Of a stretch of 36,498 nucleotides of DNA, positions 14,643-23,082 are shown in pieces. Below the pieces are notes generated by a model that was not told the origin of the DNA, searched no databases, and saw nothing but the letters and a program-made list of their open reading frames with translations. Source of the stretch: a virus; IMG/VR virus record IMGVR_UViG_3300036985_006750, positions 1 through 36,498 of that record. One strand, 5' to 3'. The first letter of the stretch is position 1. Each line of letters opens with the position of its first letter. A program made the translations under genes and the position numbers.

Positions 14643-15563
14643 ATGGCTTTGACCTATGACCAAATCTCAGCGATCACTGAGAAGAAATACATGCCGAAAC
14701 TGGTAGACAACATCTTTGACTCGAATCCTCTGCTCAAGAGGCTCAAGGCAAACAGCTACGAGAAGGTTGACGGCGGAGAAAGAATCGTTCAGCCCCTAAA
14801 CTATGCGCAGACCACTGCGAGCGGATGGTACTCCGGAGCCGAAACGCTTAGCGTAACGGCCTCAGAAGAAATTTCGGCGGCGGAATATACTTGGAAGCAA
14901 CTCTATGCCTCCCTTGTGATTTCCGGCCTTGACGAGAAGAAAAACTCTGGTGACGCGGCGATTCTGAATCTTGTGAAGCAGAAGACGATGATCGCGGAAA
15001 AGACGATGAGCGACAAGCTCGGAACCGGGCTATTCAGCGCTGGAACTGATGCAAAATCGATTATCGGTCTCGCAAACATTGTTGGAACCGCGAACACGAT
15101 TGGCGGCATCTCCCAGACCTCCTATTCGTGGTGGCAGGGTCAAGTCGACAGCACGACTACCACGCTGTCGCTTGCAGCAATGCAGTCGATTTTCAACCTG
15201 GCGACTATCGATAACGACAGCCCCTCGGTTGGTATCACGACTCGCGCAATCTACAACCTCTATTACGGCCTCCTGCAACCACAGCAGCGGTTTATGGACT
15301 CCGAATCTGCTAAGGGCGGATTCTCGTCGCTGATGTTCAATGGCAAGCCCATCTTGGTTGACTCGCACTGTACCACGGCTGGCCTGTATTTCCTGAACGA
15401 GAAATACCTCCACCTCTACGTCCATTCGCAGGAAGACATGAGATTCGAGCCGTTCCAGAAGCCGACCAACCAGAATGTGAAGATTGCGCAGATTTTCTGG
15501 CTTGGAGCTTTCGGATCTTCCAATAACCGCATGCACGGAAAACTTTCGGCTATCACCGCCTAA
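14643..15563 (+). CDS. Major capsid protein
   Basis: A 306-residue HK97-fold type capsid protein. The N-terminal arm reads KKYMPKLVDNIFDSNPLLKR, followed by GGERIVQPLNYA, SGWYSGAETL and AAEYTWKQLYASLVISGLDE. This matches a capsid family I know from podovirus- and siphovirus-like phages. SYSWWQGQVDS near 160 and a beta-rich C-terminus complete it. GGAG lies 6 bases before the ATG. Being abundant, it is the first candidate to test as substrate of the glycosyltransferase encoded two genes downstream. Confidence 0.88.
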   Translation: MALTYDQISAITEKKYMPKLVDNIFDSNPLLKRLKANSYEKVDGGERIVQPLNYAQTTASGWYSGAETLSVTASEEISAAEYTWKQLYASLVISGLDEKKNSGDAAILNLVKQKTMIAEKTMSDKLGTGLFSAGTDAKSIIGLANIVGTANTIGGISQTSYSWWQGQVDSTTTTLSLAAMQSIFNLATIDNDSPSVGITTRAIYNLYYGLLQPQQRFMDSESAKGGFSSLMFNGKPILVDSHCTTAGLYFLNEKYLHLYVHSQEDMRFEPFQKPTNQNVKIAQIFWLGAFGSSNNRMHGKLSAITA

Positions 15564-15577
15564 CAAGGAGAATTGAG

Positions 15578-16051
15578 ATGACTGTTTATTCAAGCTTGGC
15601 AAACTTTGCCGGAAAATCCATGGTGACCTTAACCCCTGGACCAAATGATCCAGAGGTTGGCACCCGCATGCGCGACGGCGACGAGGAGTACATCTTCGTT
15701 TACAACGCCGGCGGCGAGACTATCACCAAGGGCGACCTCTGCACCGTTTCTGCGGTCTCTGGCTACTCCGTGACTCTCTCGACTACCACTGGCGTAGATA
15801 TCGCTGTTGGTCTCTGTAAGCACGCCACGATGGCTACGGCTACCTACGGTTGGCTTCTGACCAAGGGCTTCAGCCAAATCAACATGCACGCAGATAACAG
15901 CGTTGCCGCTGGCGGCGTTCTGGTGTGTGGAGATCTGGGCAAGTTCTTCAACAAGACGATTGCTACCGGCTTCCCGAGCCCCGTAATTGCAAAGGCGATG
16001 GCAGCGATTGCTTCCGGAGCTTCTGGTACTGCGTTCCTCAACATTTATTGA
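15578..16051 (+). CDS. Capsid decoration/stabilising protein
   Basis: A 157-residue beta-rich protein right after the capsid gene with a strong AAGGAG ribosome-binding site. EEYIFVYNAGGETITKGDLC and VGLCKHATMATATYGWLLTKG resemble small head-decoration proteins that cap the HK97 shell. It is Gly/Ala/Thr-rich without charge clusters. Its gene is followed 12 bases later by the Maf-like glycosyltransferase. Confidence 0.6.
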   Translation: MTVYSSLANFAGKSMVTLTPGPNDPEVGTRMRDGDEEYIFVYNAGGETITKGDLCTVSAVSGYSVTLSTTTGVDIAVGLCKHATMATATYGWLLTKGFSQINMHADNSVAAGGVLVCGDLGKFFNKTIATGFPSPVIAKAMAAIASGASGTAFLNIY

Positions 16052-16063
16052 TGGAGTTTATCG

Positions 16064-17074
16064 ATGCGCGTTGCAGAACTTAATCTAGAGTTTTCTCCCT
16101 ACATCACCGAAGCGCCAACAGCGCCTAAAGCGATGTACGACCAGGCTTGTTCAAACGATGCCCCGACTATCGCGTCATGGCGCGAGCAGTGGCTTCGACA
16201 GTTCAAGGCGAATCATGAATCCTTCGGGCCTTTCGCTGAGAAGGGCATAGGCAAGTTGTTTGGAATTCATCAGGGTAAGACCGCTATCATCGCTGGCAGC
16301 GGTCCCTCCCTGGCCTACAACGGCTCTCTTTTGCAGCGCAAAGGTGGGGCAGTGGTCGTATCGGCACTCCATAACTTTCACTTCTTCGAAGACAACGAAG
16401 TTGACGTGGATTTCTACGTTACTCTCGACGCCGGAGAAGTTACGATTGAGGAGATTTCCGAAGGCGGCAGCCACGACGCCGAATGGTATTGGGAGAGAAC
16501 CAAGGGAAAGACTCTGATCGCGTATTGTGCATCTCATCCAGAATTGTTGAAAAAATGGCGGGGCAATATCTATTTCTTCAACTGTCCGATTCCAGACCTC
16601 GCGCTGATGGCTGAAATCGACCAGATTGAAAAGTTCAACACCTATCTATCGTCTGGAGGTTGCGTTCTCGGGGCATGCCTGTACTTCGCAAAGGGCGTTC
16701 TGGGTTGCGCAATGACAGCTTTTGTAGGTGCTGATTTCTCTTTTTCATACAGCTCCAAGTTCCATGGATGGGACTCAAAATATGACAAGGACGTTGGAGC
16801 ATGTATGCGAGTAACCGACATCTACGGGATTCCGGTTAAGACGTGGCCTAGCTATCACAACTTCAAGGTGTGGTTTGATTGGGTCGCTTCTACGGTTCCT
16901 GGGGTTTATCTGAATTGCACCGAGGGCGGCACGTTTGGCGCTTACAATAGCGGCAATATATTGGCAGTTAGGCAGATGGAATTGAAACAACTTGTCGAAA
17001 TTCTGAACATGAACGAACATCTGAGAGACCAATGCTTGCGACCAAGTGAGAGCGAGCGGAAGGTACTCTTCTAG
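16064..17074 (+). CDS. DUF115/Maf-type glycosyltransferase
   Basis: A 336-residue protein of the MptE-like/DUF115 family, whose bacterial members (Maf) put nonulosonic acids on flagellin. Signatures are AIIAGSGPSL (74-83), the strand VDFYVTLDAG (113-124), the loop SSGGCVLGACLYFAKGVLGC (196-215), FVGADFSF (220-227) and the late segment NCTEGGTFGA. The N-terminal domain is short compared with flagellar Maf proteins. It lies between decoration and small virion genes, on the same strand with tight spacing, so it is expressed with the head. With NeuB- and SpsF-like genes present, transfer of an activated nonulosonic acid to a virion protein is a natural guess. Confidence 0.75.
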   Translation: MRVAELNLEFSPYITEAPTAPKAMYDQACSNDAPTIASWREQWLRQFKANHESFGPFAEKGIGKLFGIHQGKTAIIAGSGPSLAYNGSLLQRKGGAVVVSALHNFHFFEDNEVDVDFYVTLDAGEVTIEEISEGGSHDAEWYWERTKGKTLIAYCASHPELLKKWRGNIYFFNCPIPDLALMAEIDQIEKFNTYLSSGGCVLGACLYFAKGVLGCAMTAFVGADFSFSYSSKFHGWDSKYDKDVGACMRVTDIYGIPVKTWPSYHNFKVWFDWVASTVPGVYLNCTEGGTFGAYNSGNILAVRQMELKQLVEILNMNEHLRDQCLRPSESERKVLF

Positions 17075-17083
17075 GAGAAAGAA

Positions 17084-17350
17084 ATGGCATATACGGTCAC
17101 AAAACACAATTCCGTGTTTGGAAACAAAAGAACTATCGGCATGGAAATCACTGCCGATGCTGCAACGCAAGCGGTTGAAACTGGTCTGAGCTGGATTGAG
17201 TTCATGAGTGTTGGGCCTTCTTCAATGAACTCCTCCAACATCCATATCGCTACCAATTCCAACTGCTCCGGAGTTTCTACGCCGGGAACCATCGGAATTA
17301 CTGGTTGCACCAGCGGAGATAACTTCTACGTCACGGTGTTTGGGAGGTAG
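17084..17350 (+). CDS. Small virion-associated protein
   Basis: An 88-residue protein beginning MAYTVTKHNSVFGNKRTIGM and ending FYVTVFGR, a beta-structured family I recall in the head region of many phages. DAATQAVETGLSWIEFMSVG forms the core. No charged clusters or membrane segments. The start follows GGAGAAAGAA closely after the glycosyltransferase gene. Probably a minor capsid or head-completion protein; not firmly assigned. Confidence 0.65.
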   Translation: MAYTVTKHNSVFGNKRTIGMEITADAATQAVETGLSWIEFMSVGPSSMNSSNIHIATNSNCSGVSTPGTIGITGCTSGDNFYVTVFGR

Positions 17351-17352
17351 TG

Positions 17353-17700
17353 ATGAGCTACGGACCATATTCAGTTTTCACAAGAAACCTCGCGAGCAAT
17401 ACAACGCTAACGAGTGCTTTGGATCTCGGTCGCGCATGGAAGAACGTCTATCTAGAGATTCCGACGATGACATCTGGGACCGACGTTTACATCCAAGCTG
17501 CGGCAACGCTAGACGGCACGATGCGGCGAGTGTACCAGCGAACAAATTCAGCCACGGCGCAAAGCAATGTGTGGATTGTCAAATCCAACATCACTCAGGT
17601 CTTGGTCGATTTGCCTGCTGGATTGCGATATGTTGCTGTAGAGATATCAACGGCAATGACACAAACATCTGTTAATTTCAACGTTCATTGTTCAGACTAA
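17353..17700 (+). CDS. Putative minor virion protein
   Basis: A 115-residue beta-rich protein from ATG 17353, preceded by GGGAGGTAGTG (a GTG three bases upstream is a less likely start). It contains TLTSALDLGRAWKNVYLEIP, then DVYIQAA and RRVYQR, and ends with alternating strands. This reads like a jelly-roll-type virion component. It shares size and position with the protein before it. No family name can be given. Confidence 0.6.
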   Translation: MSYGPYSVFTRNLASNTTLTSALDLGRAWKNVYLEIPTMTSGTDVYIQAAATLDGTMRRVYQRTNSATAQSNVWIVKSNITQVLVDLPAGLRYVAVEISTAMTQTSVNFNVHCSD

Positions 17701-17714
17701 TTATGAGGTGATTT

Positions 17715-18098
17715 ATGAGTTATGAAGCGATTCTGGTTCGGGTTTGGAATGATAACACTTATCCTTACAAGGAAGAGTTCAAGGGGCGGATGATAGAAAT
17801 CGGCGCTAAGAAGTTCATTGAAATGGAAGAGACCGAGGCTGTTGAGTTCAAGGGTAGATTTACGAATATCAAGCGAGATGCTGATGGCCAGCCTCTACCA
17901 AGCGGATACAAAATGCTTCGGATAGAGAAGACATCAAAATCTGCTCACAAGCCTTCGGAAAAGCTAGATTTCACTTGTCAGGCGTGTGGATTTATCGCGA
18001 AAAACAAAGCTGAACTAGATGCGCATATCGACGAAAATCACCTAGATAGTTTGCTGGACAAAGACGAGGCAGACAAAAGAAAGAAGGCTATCAAATGA
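17715..18098 (+). CDS. Protein with a C2H2 zinc finger
   Basis: A 127-residue protein. Residues 1-75 form an alpha/beta domain about binding or capping (FKGRMIEIGAKKFIEMEETE). Residues 86-109 form a classical C2H2 finger: C88-x2-C91-x12-H104-x4-H109 with Phe and Leu at core positions. The end is a Lys/Asp-rich helix. C2H2 fingers are uncommon in bacterial viruses and here it lies among virion genes. The start has GAGGTG 4 bases upstream in an 18-base sequence repeated before the gene at 28425. ATGA overlap to the next gene. Confidence 0.65.
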   Translation: MSYEAILVRVWNDNTYPYKEEFKGRMIEIGAKKFIEMEETEAVEFKGRFTNIKRDADGQPLPSGYKMLRIEKTSKSAHKPSEKLDFTCQACGFIAKNKAELDAHIDENHLDSLLDKDEADKRKKAIK

Positions 18099-18559
18099 AG
18101 AAAGTCTATGGCGACAAAGATTTCGTTCTCAAGGGCCATTGGAAGATGACATTGCGCGGACCTGATGGCGAGATTAAGCAGGAACGCGAAGGCAACAATG
18201 TCGTGACGACGAATGGCAAAGAGTTTCTAGCCTCGTTTCTCAAATCTGCCGCTCTTGCCGCTGCGACATTTACCTGCAAGTATGTTGGAATCGGTTCAGA
18301 TGCAACAGCCGAGGCCGCTGCTCAAACGGCTCTCCTGACCGAGACTTCTCGGCACACGGGAACGGTTAGCTACGTTTCCAACGCCATCTACCAGGTTACC
18401 GCGACATTTGCTGCGGGAAGCGGCACAGGCAACGTTTATGAGTATGGCCTGTTCAGTTCATCGACGGGCGGCACAATGTTAACCCGCGATACTGAAGCTT
18501 TAATCACCAAAGGCGCAAGCGATACTCTTACGGTGGTCCATCAAGTAACGGTGGGGTAG
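18095..18559 (+). CDS. Putative tail-tip/baseplate-like virion protein
   Basis: A 154-residue protein. The opening (KGHWKMTLRGPDGEIKQERE, then NNVVTTNGKEFLASFL) matches a family in which a beta hairpin is followed by N-x-V-x-TxxGxxxLA, found in phage tail proteins. YVGIGSDATAEAAAQTALLTE and a beta-rich C-terminus follow. It precedes the repeat protein and the connector gene. Assignment to the tail is inference from family and position. Confidence 0.55.
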   Translation: MKKVYGDKDFVLKGHWKMTLRGPDGEIKQEREGNNVVTTNGKEFLASFLKSAALAAATFTCKYVGIGSDATAEAAAQTALLTETSRHTGTVSYVSNAIYQVTATFAAGSGTGNVYEYGLFSSSTGGTMLTRDTEALITKGASDTLTVVHQVTVG

Positions 18560-18563
18560 CGTT

Positions 18564-19316
18564 TTGACTGCCTACAACAAAACCGTTGCGAACAACCTCT
18601 GGCCGTTCTCCAATGCCGCTTCTAATATCTCTCTTTGGGGAACCGAACTCTGGGGAACTGGCTATTGGGGCTTCGAGCCTACAAAGCCAGCTTTCACTAT
18701 GAACCACTTCATGGTTGCCAACGGGCCGACGTTCACAAGCGCGAACGGGTCACGTTCTTTGACTCACTACATGGTCGCGAACGGTCCGACGTTCACAAGT
18801 GCCAACAGCCAAAAGAACCCAACGCACGTCATGTCAGTTGGCGGACCAGCGTTCACAAGCGCCAACAGCCAAAAGAATCCTGGCAAGGTGATTTCCGAGA
18901 CGGTTTCGCCGACGAGCGCAAATCTTTCTTTCTCCATGATTCACTACATGGCCGCCGATGGACCAGCATTGACTAGCGCCAATAGCTCGCGCTCGCTGAC
19001 TCACTACATGGTTGCCGACGGGCTAGCGCTGACTAGCGCCAATGCGGCGATAGATTTCGTACACTATATGGTCAGTGACTCATTTCAAATAACATCTGAT
19101 ACAATAAAACTGATGGATATTTCCGTTAGCGAGTCTTTCACGGTCGCAGGGAATAATTCGTCTGAGACGCTGCAAGATGATCGTGGGTTCTTCCTTGTAG
19201 AAGGGAGCACCTCTAACTTTGAAAGCCGGTCTCTGAGCGTTTACACTGAGCCGAGCGAGGGCGATGCCCCTTGGACTGATGGCAGCGACGCCGGCACAAC
19301 ATGGGGGGATGTATGA
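18564..19316 (+). CDS. Repeat-rich virion protein with 20-residue tandem units
   Basis: A 250-residue protein starting from TTG 18564 after GGTGGGGTAGC; the nearest in-frame ATG is 43 codons in. The N-terminus carries SLWGTELWGTGYWGFEP, a Trp-Gly motif often seen at the start or end of fibre-like proteins. Residues 50-188 are seven units of about 20 residues with the core (M/V)-x-x-(G)-P-x-(F/L)-T-S-A-N. The C-terminus ends in PWTDGSDAGTTWGDV, another Trp-Gly motif. A surface filament is likely. Its stop overlaps the connector start. Confidence 0.6.
   Translation: MTAYNKTVANNLWPFSNAASNISLWGTELWGTGYWGFEPTKPAFTMNHFMVANGPTFTSANGSRSLTHYMVANGPTFTSANSQKNPTHVMSVGGPAFTSANSQKNPGKVISETVSPTSANLSFSMIHYMAADGPALTSANSSRSLTHYMVADGLALTSANAAIDFVHYMVSDSFQITSDTIKLMDISVSESFTVAGNNSSETLQDDRGFFLVEGSTSNFESRSLSVYTEPSEGDAPWTDGSDAGTTWGDV
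18711..19127 (+). repeat. 60-bp tandem repeat in the virion repeat gene
   Basis: Units begin at ATG/ATT positions 18711, 18771, 18831, 18891, 18948, 19008 and 19068, so the period is 60 bases with one 57-base unit. The best conserved stretch is GACGTTCACAAGCGC. The later copies are more diverged, consistent with expansion by duplication followed by drift. Confidence 0.8.
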
Positions 19317-19954
19317 CTCCGGACCAAATCGAAAACATGGCGCGGCAGCGGCTGAACGTTGTGGGAGATACGTTTTGGAGTTCCGACGAAATCTGGAACC
19401 TCAACTATCAGGCGCAGCTTGAACTCGCAAAAGAAGCCCACTGCATAGAAAAGACGCAGACAACTTTGTCGGTAGTGGGCCAGCAGGCTTACGATTACCC
19501 TTCTACTACCATTTCAATCAAGCGGCTCACCTATGACGGGCGAAAGCTAACCAAAATAACGATGCGCGAGGACGATGCCTTAACGCTCAACGACTCGGCT
19601 ACCACGACTACGGGCGATCCGCAGTTCTATTTTGAATGGGACAATAAGTGCTACCTGCGACCGATACCGGATACTGATGGATTAACCATCAAGATATTCA
19701 GCTATCACAATCCAAACCCAAGCATCTATTACGGGATGGAAGTGCCAGTTGAGTTTCACATGGATATCGTTAACTTCATTCTGTCGGCAATGTCGGCAAA
19801 AGAAGGCGATTGGAAGCGGAGCCAGTACCACCAAGACTTGTGGGAGAAGGCTGTTGTCAAGGCGAAACAATGGAACCGAAAGCGGCTGCGAGGCGACACC
19901 TTTGCGACCGTCCAAGACTCTGAAAGCGCCCTTTCAACGATAGGGATTGTCTAA
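19313..19954 (+). CDS. Head-tail connector/adaptor protein
   Basis: A 213-residue protein from ATG 19313, coupled by ATGA to the repeat gene. The N-terminal helices (IENMARQRLNVVGDTFWSSD, EIWNLNYQAQLELAKE) are typical of phage adaptor proteins that bind under the portal. The middle is beta-rich (YDYPSTTISIKRLTYDG), and DPQFYFEWDNKCYLRPIPDT is a segment I recall from such adaptors. The C-terminus is helical. It would join the portal to the short tail. Confidence 0.7.
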   Translation: MTPDQIENMARQRLNVVGDTFWSSDEIWNLNYQAQLELAKEAHCIEKTQTTLSVVGQQAYDYPSTTISIKRLTYDGRKLTKITMREDDALTLNDSATTTTGDPQFYFEWDNKCYLRPIPDTDGLTIKIFSYHNPNPSIYYGMEVPVEFHMDIVNFILSAMSAKEGDWKRSQYHQDLWEKAVVKAKQWNRKRLRGDTFATVQDSESALSTIGIV

Positions 19955-21867
19955 TGGCAAACGGCAGCAATTATGCAGTGGTTTATCCAGGAAACAAGCG
20001 CATATCTCTTGATGGCGGACTTAACAACAAGTTCCCGAGAGCCAACATTCTAGACAACGAAAGCCCCGACTGTCTCAACGTAGTGTTTTCCGGCGGGGCC
20101 GTCGAGACGCGGGGCGGTAGCACGACGCTCAACACAACTACAGTCGGAACGTTCAGCATCGATGGCTTGTACACGCGAAACGATTCCGCAGGATCCAGAA
20201 CCATGCTGGTCTTTGCCGGCACCCACATGTTCTACCTGGCAGGAACTTCAACCTTCACGACGGTACCTAGCGCCCAAAGCGTTTTCACGGCCGGGGTGAG
20301 AGTTTGCGCGGTGGAGTATCAAGACTACCTCTTTATCGGAAACGGCGGCGTGACGCCCTACAAATACGACGGTGCGGTATTTAGTCGGCATGGCGTGCCT
20401 GCTCCCAGCTCGTTCCCTGTGCTATCGAGTAACGCAACGGGCAGCCTGACCGGCGACTATCGATACAAGGTTACCTACGTCAATTCAGCTTCGGTGGAGG
20501 GCGATGTAAACACGGCCAGCGCGACGTTTACCGCGGCATCGGCCACTATTCGATTGACCTCTGTGCCTGTTGCCCCGGCGTCTCATGGCGTTTCCTCGCG
20601 TCGCATTTATCGAACCGAGGCGGGCGGCGCGACCTACAAACGAGTCGGGTCCATCGCGGATAACTCTACCACCACTTTTGATGACAACATTGCAGACGCT
20701 TCTCTTGGGGTAGCTGCGCCAACTGATAACGGGGAGCCTCCCAAATATTCTGTCGCGGCCTATCATGCCGACCGACTCTTTGTAAACGACATCGCTAACC
20801 CGTCATTGGTCTGGTATTCGGAAATAGCCGAACCGTTTACTTTCAAGACCACCAACTTCATCCGGGCTGGTGACGCGACCGGCGACATTGTTCGCGCTCT
20901 TTCGGTCTATAATAACTCGGTGCTGGTCTTCTGCGACAATAGCATCTGGCTGATATACATGCCGTCTGCTGACGATACGGAATGGAGCGTCATAAGAATC
21001 AAGGGTCAATATGGATGCAAGAGTCCATTTGCTCCGGTTCTCTATCAAAATAAAGTTCTGTTTCCTGCTGTTCAGAACAACAAGTTTGTTGGATTTGCTG
21101 TGGTCAGTGGCGATTCAGTCGCGCCCTCTGCAACGCTGTTGACCGCAGGAACGGCGGGCAGCGACATGATAAGCGACCGAATAGAGCCTGACATGTTCCT
21201 TCTAAATGAAAGCTATCTTCAGAATATATCTGGCTTCATATTCAAACAGAAGGCGTGGATGTCGGTCCCTTACGGTGTGTCTCAACTCACCAATAATCGC
21301 ATATATGTGATGGACTTCTCTATATCCAATCTAAACAAGTCACAGGATGTTACTTGGGTCCCAAACACCGGAATGCAAGCGGCGCAGTTTACAGAGTACA
21401 ACGGCAAGTTGTATTTCGGCTCGGCAAATGCAGTGGGCAAAGTGATTCAAGCCGATACCACGACATATAATGACGATGGCCTGGCAATCAATAGCTATGC
21501 ATGGACCAAAGAACTCACAGGGCATGATGTTCATTCTGGGAAGTTCAAAGACTTTCGAGTCTTTCGGATGCTTTTAGAGAAAGCTGGCGATTGGCTGATG
21601 AATCTTCACTACCGAGTTGATTCGGACAAAGACGATGAGGGGATGGCGGTTTCGATTGACCTCAACCCCGGCGGTACGCTCTGGGGTTCGTTTTCTTGGG
21701 GTGGAACTACCTGGGGCGGCGGTACTGACCAGGAGGAAAAGAAAATCAGTCTTGGGGCTACAAAAGGAAATAGAATACAGTTCAAGTTCTCTAATCAGAA
21801 CGTGGCCGACCAATATTTCAAGGTTCACAATTTCGACTTTCAATACAACGTGCGGGGTGAGAGGTAA
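19954..21867 (+). CDS. Tail nozzle/hub-like protein
   Basis: A 637-residue beta-rich protein placed right after the adaptor, as in short-tailed phages of the P22/T7 type, where a nozzle or hub follows the adaptor. The start SLDGGLNNKFPRANILDNES is a family hallmark of these proteins. Blade-like repeats follow, such as CAVEYQDYLFIGNGGVTPYK and DRLFVNDIANPSLVWYSE. The C-terminus has TLWGSFSWGGTTWGGGTD, like the Trp-Gly ends of its neighbours. It probably closes the tail channel and carries the fibre. Overlaps both neighbours (TAATG). Confidence 0.7.
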   Translation: MANGSNYAVVYPGNKRISLDGGLNNKFPRANILDNESPDCLNVVFSGGAVETRGGSTTLNTTTVGTFSIDGLYTRNDSAGSRTMLVFAGTHMFYLAGTSTFTTVPSAQSVFTAGVRVCAVEYQDYLFIGNGGVTPYKYDGAVFSRHGVPAPSSFPVLSSNATGSLTGDYRYKVTYVNSASVEGDVNTASATFTAASATIRLTSVPVAPASHGVSSRRIYRTEAGGATYKRVGSIADNSTTTFDDNIADASLGVAAPTDNGEPPKYSVAAYHADRLFVNDIANPSLVWYSEIAEPFTFKTTNFIRAGDATGDIVRALSVYNNSVLVFCDNSIWLIYMPSADDTEWSVIRIKGQYGCKSPFAPVLYQNKVLFPAVQNNKFVGFAVVSGDSVAPSATLLTAGTAGSDMISDRIEPDMFLLNESYLQNISGFIFKQKAWMSVPYGVSQLTNNRIYVMDFSISNLNKSQDVTWVPNTGMQAAQFTEYNGKLYFGSANAVGKVIQADTTTYNDDGLAINSYAWTKELTGHDVHSGKFKDFRVFRMLLEKAGDWLMNLHYRVDSDKDDEGMAVSIDLNPGGTLWGSFSWGGTTWGGGTDQEEKKISLGATKGNRIQFKFSNQNVADQYFKVHNFDFQYNVRGER

Positions 21868-22646
21868 TGGCACTTGATCAATTTGCTTTAGCGAGAAAAC
21901 GAGCGGGCCAGCAGTCACAAGCGGGGCTTCAGGCGCAACAGGACGCGATCAAGCGGCGGTTTGCGTCGATTGGCGGATCAAGTTCTGGCGCAGCCATGAA
22001 AGCCGAACAGATAGCCGCTGAAAAGGCTCAAGAGCAGCTAGGCCAGGCCGAAGAGGGAATCACAGCAGCCGAGACAGCGGAGAAATCTCGACTTGGAGAG
22101 ATCGAACAGGCGAGGACATTCGCGCAATCCGAACGGCAGTCTCAGCAAGAGTTTGCCAAAGGAGAGGCCGAGAAAGCCCGACAGTTTGCTATAGCGGAAC
22201 GAGGCGCTGGGGAGAAATTCCAGTCTGAACAGACGGCGGCAAACAGATCTTTTCAAGAACGAGTCCAAGCGTTCAATGAAAGCGAATCGGGTAAAGCGAT
22301 GGCGCTAGCGCTGCGGCAATTTGAGCAAGACGCCGCTACCACCGAGTTTAATAAGCGGAAGGCTATAGCCGAGGGGAGACGGGAGGGGATTTCTCCGTCC
22401 GAATTGCTACCACCAGGCGAATTAGAAAACCAACAGGTCAACATACCACAGAGGGCGACGAAGGATTTAGTTGCTTCTTATGTCCAGGGTGTGAAAAAAG
22501 CGGGCTATTTTGCAAACGCAAACGAGCGGAAAAACAATGCAAATTTCTTCAAAACACTATCTCCCGAGGCGCAAGCTCTTGCGTTTAATGAACTGAAGAA
22601 ATGGGAGAAAGGTAGACCAAAAGCTAACTGGCAGATTAGGATTTAG
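21867..22646 (+). CDS. Coiled-coil internal virion protein
   Basis: A 259-residue protein. Residues 1-170 are an almost uninterrupted Ala/Glu/Gln/Arg coiled coil (ITAAETAEKSRLGEIEQ, FAQSERQSQQEFAKGEAEKA). The C-terminal 80 residues are globular. It comes directly after the nozzle gene and before the glycine-zipper protein, where short-tailed phages encode proteins that leave the capsid with the DNA. Named from composition and position only. Confidence 0.6.
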   Translation: MALDQFALARKRAGQQSQAGLQAQQDAIKRRFASIGGSSSGAAMKAEQIAAEKAQEQLGQAEEGITAAETAEKSRLGEIEQARTFAQSERQSQQEFAKGEAEKARQFAIAERGAGEKFQSEQTAANRSFQERVQAFNESESGKAMALALRQFEQDAATTEFNKRKAIAEGRREGISPSELLPPGELENQQVNIPQRATKDLVASYVQGVKKAGYFANANERKNNANFFKTLSPEAQALAFNELKKWEKGRPKANWQIRI

Positions 22647-22655
22647 GGGGTAATT

Positions 22656-23081
22656 ATGGCACAAGTTCAAGCGTTCAAGAAACGAATCGAACAGTCTCCC
22701 GCGCAAGAGAGCAAGGCTGCTAAATATGGAGCAATCGGCGGATCAATAGTTGGCGGCGTTATTGGAGCCGTTGCCGGAAAAACTCCAGGGGCCGCAATGG
22801 GGGGAGCCGCATCGGGGGGGTCATTAGGTGGGATGATTGGTGGAGCATTTGGCCAATCTACGCCTGGCGCAACCCGAGAAAGTTTTGACAAACAGCCGGT
22901 GGAAACTAGCGATTCTGCAATGTCGCGAAAGTTGGAAGCTGCGAGGCAAGAAAGGCTAGCTGTTCTGAGACAGGCTGAGGCCGCTCTACCGCAGCTGGAC
23001 CCAGAGCTTCGCCGTCAGTATGCTCAGCCGATAATCGAGGCCACAATGGCAGAAGAACGCCGTAAGGCTATGGGAGGATAA
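22656..23081 (+). CDS. Glycine-zipper ejection protein
   Basis: A 141-residue protein with a long glycine zipper at residues 24-66: AIGGSIVGGVIGAVAGKTPG, then a GGAASGG and GGMIGGAFG stretch. Glycine zippers pack as membrane-spanning helices. In short-tailed phages such proteins are carried in the capsid and inserted in the host envelope during DNA delivery. The C-terminal half is a charged helix (SRKLEAARQERLAVLRQAEA). A pore-forming role is inference. Confidence 0.6.
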   Translation: MAQVQAFKKRIEQSPAQESKAAKYGAIGGSIVGGVIGAVAGKTPGAAMGGAASGGSLGGMIGGAFGQSTPGATRESFDKQPVETSDSAMSRKLEAARQERLAVLRQAEAALPQLDPELRRQYAQPIIEATMAEERRKAMGG

Positions 23082-23082
23082 C

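Noticed and set aside
18711-19127. CRISPR-like or integrase-site repeat array
   Set aside because: The period of 60 or 57 bases keeps the reading frame throughout and the variation follows codons, so it is a protein repeat.
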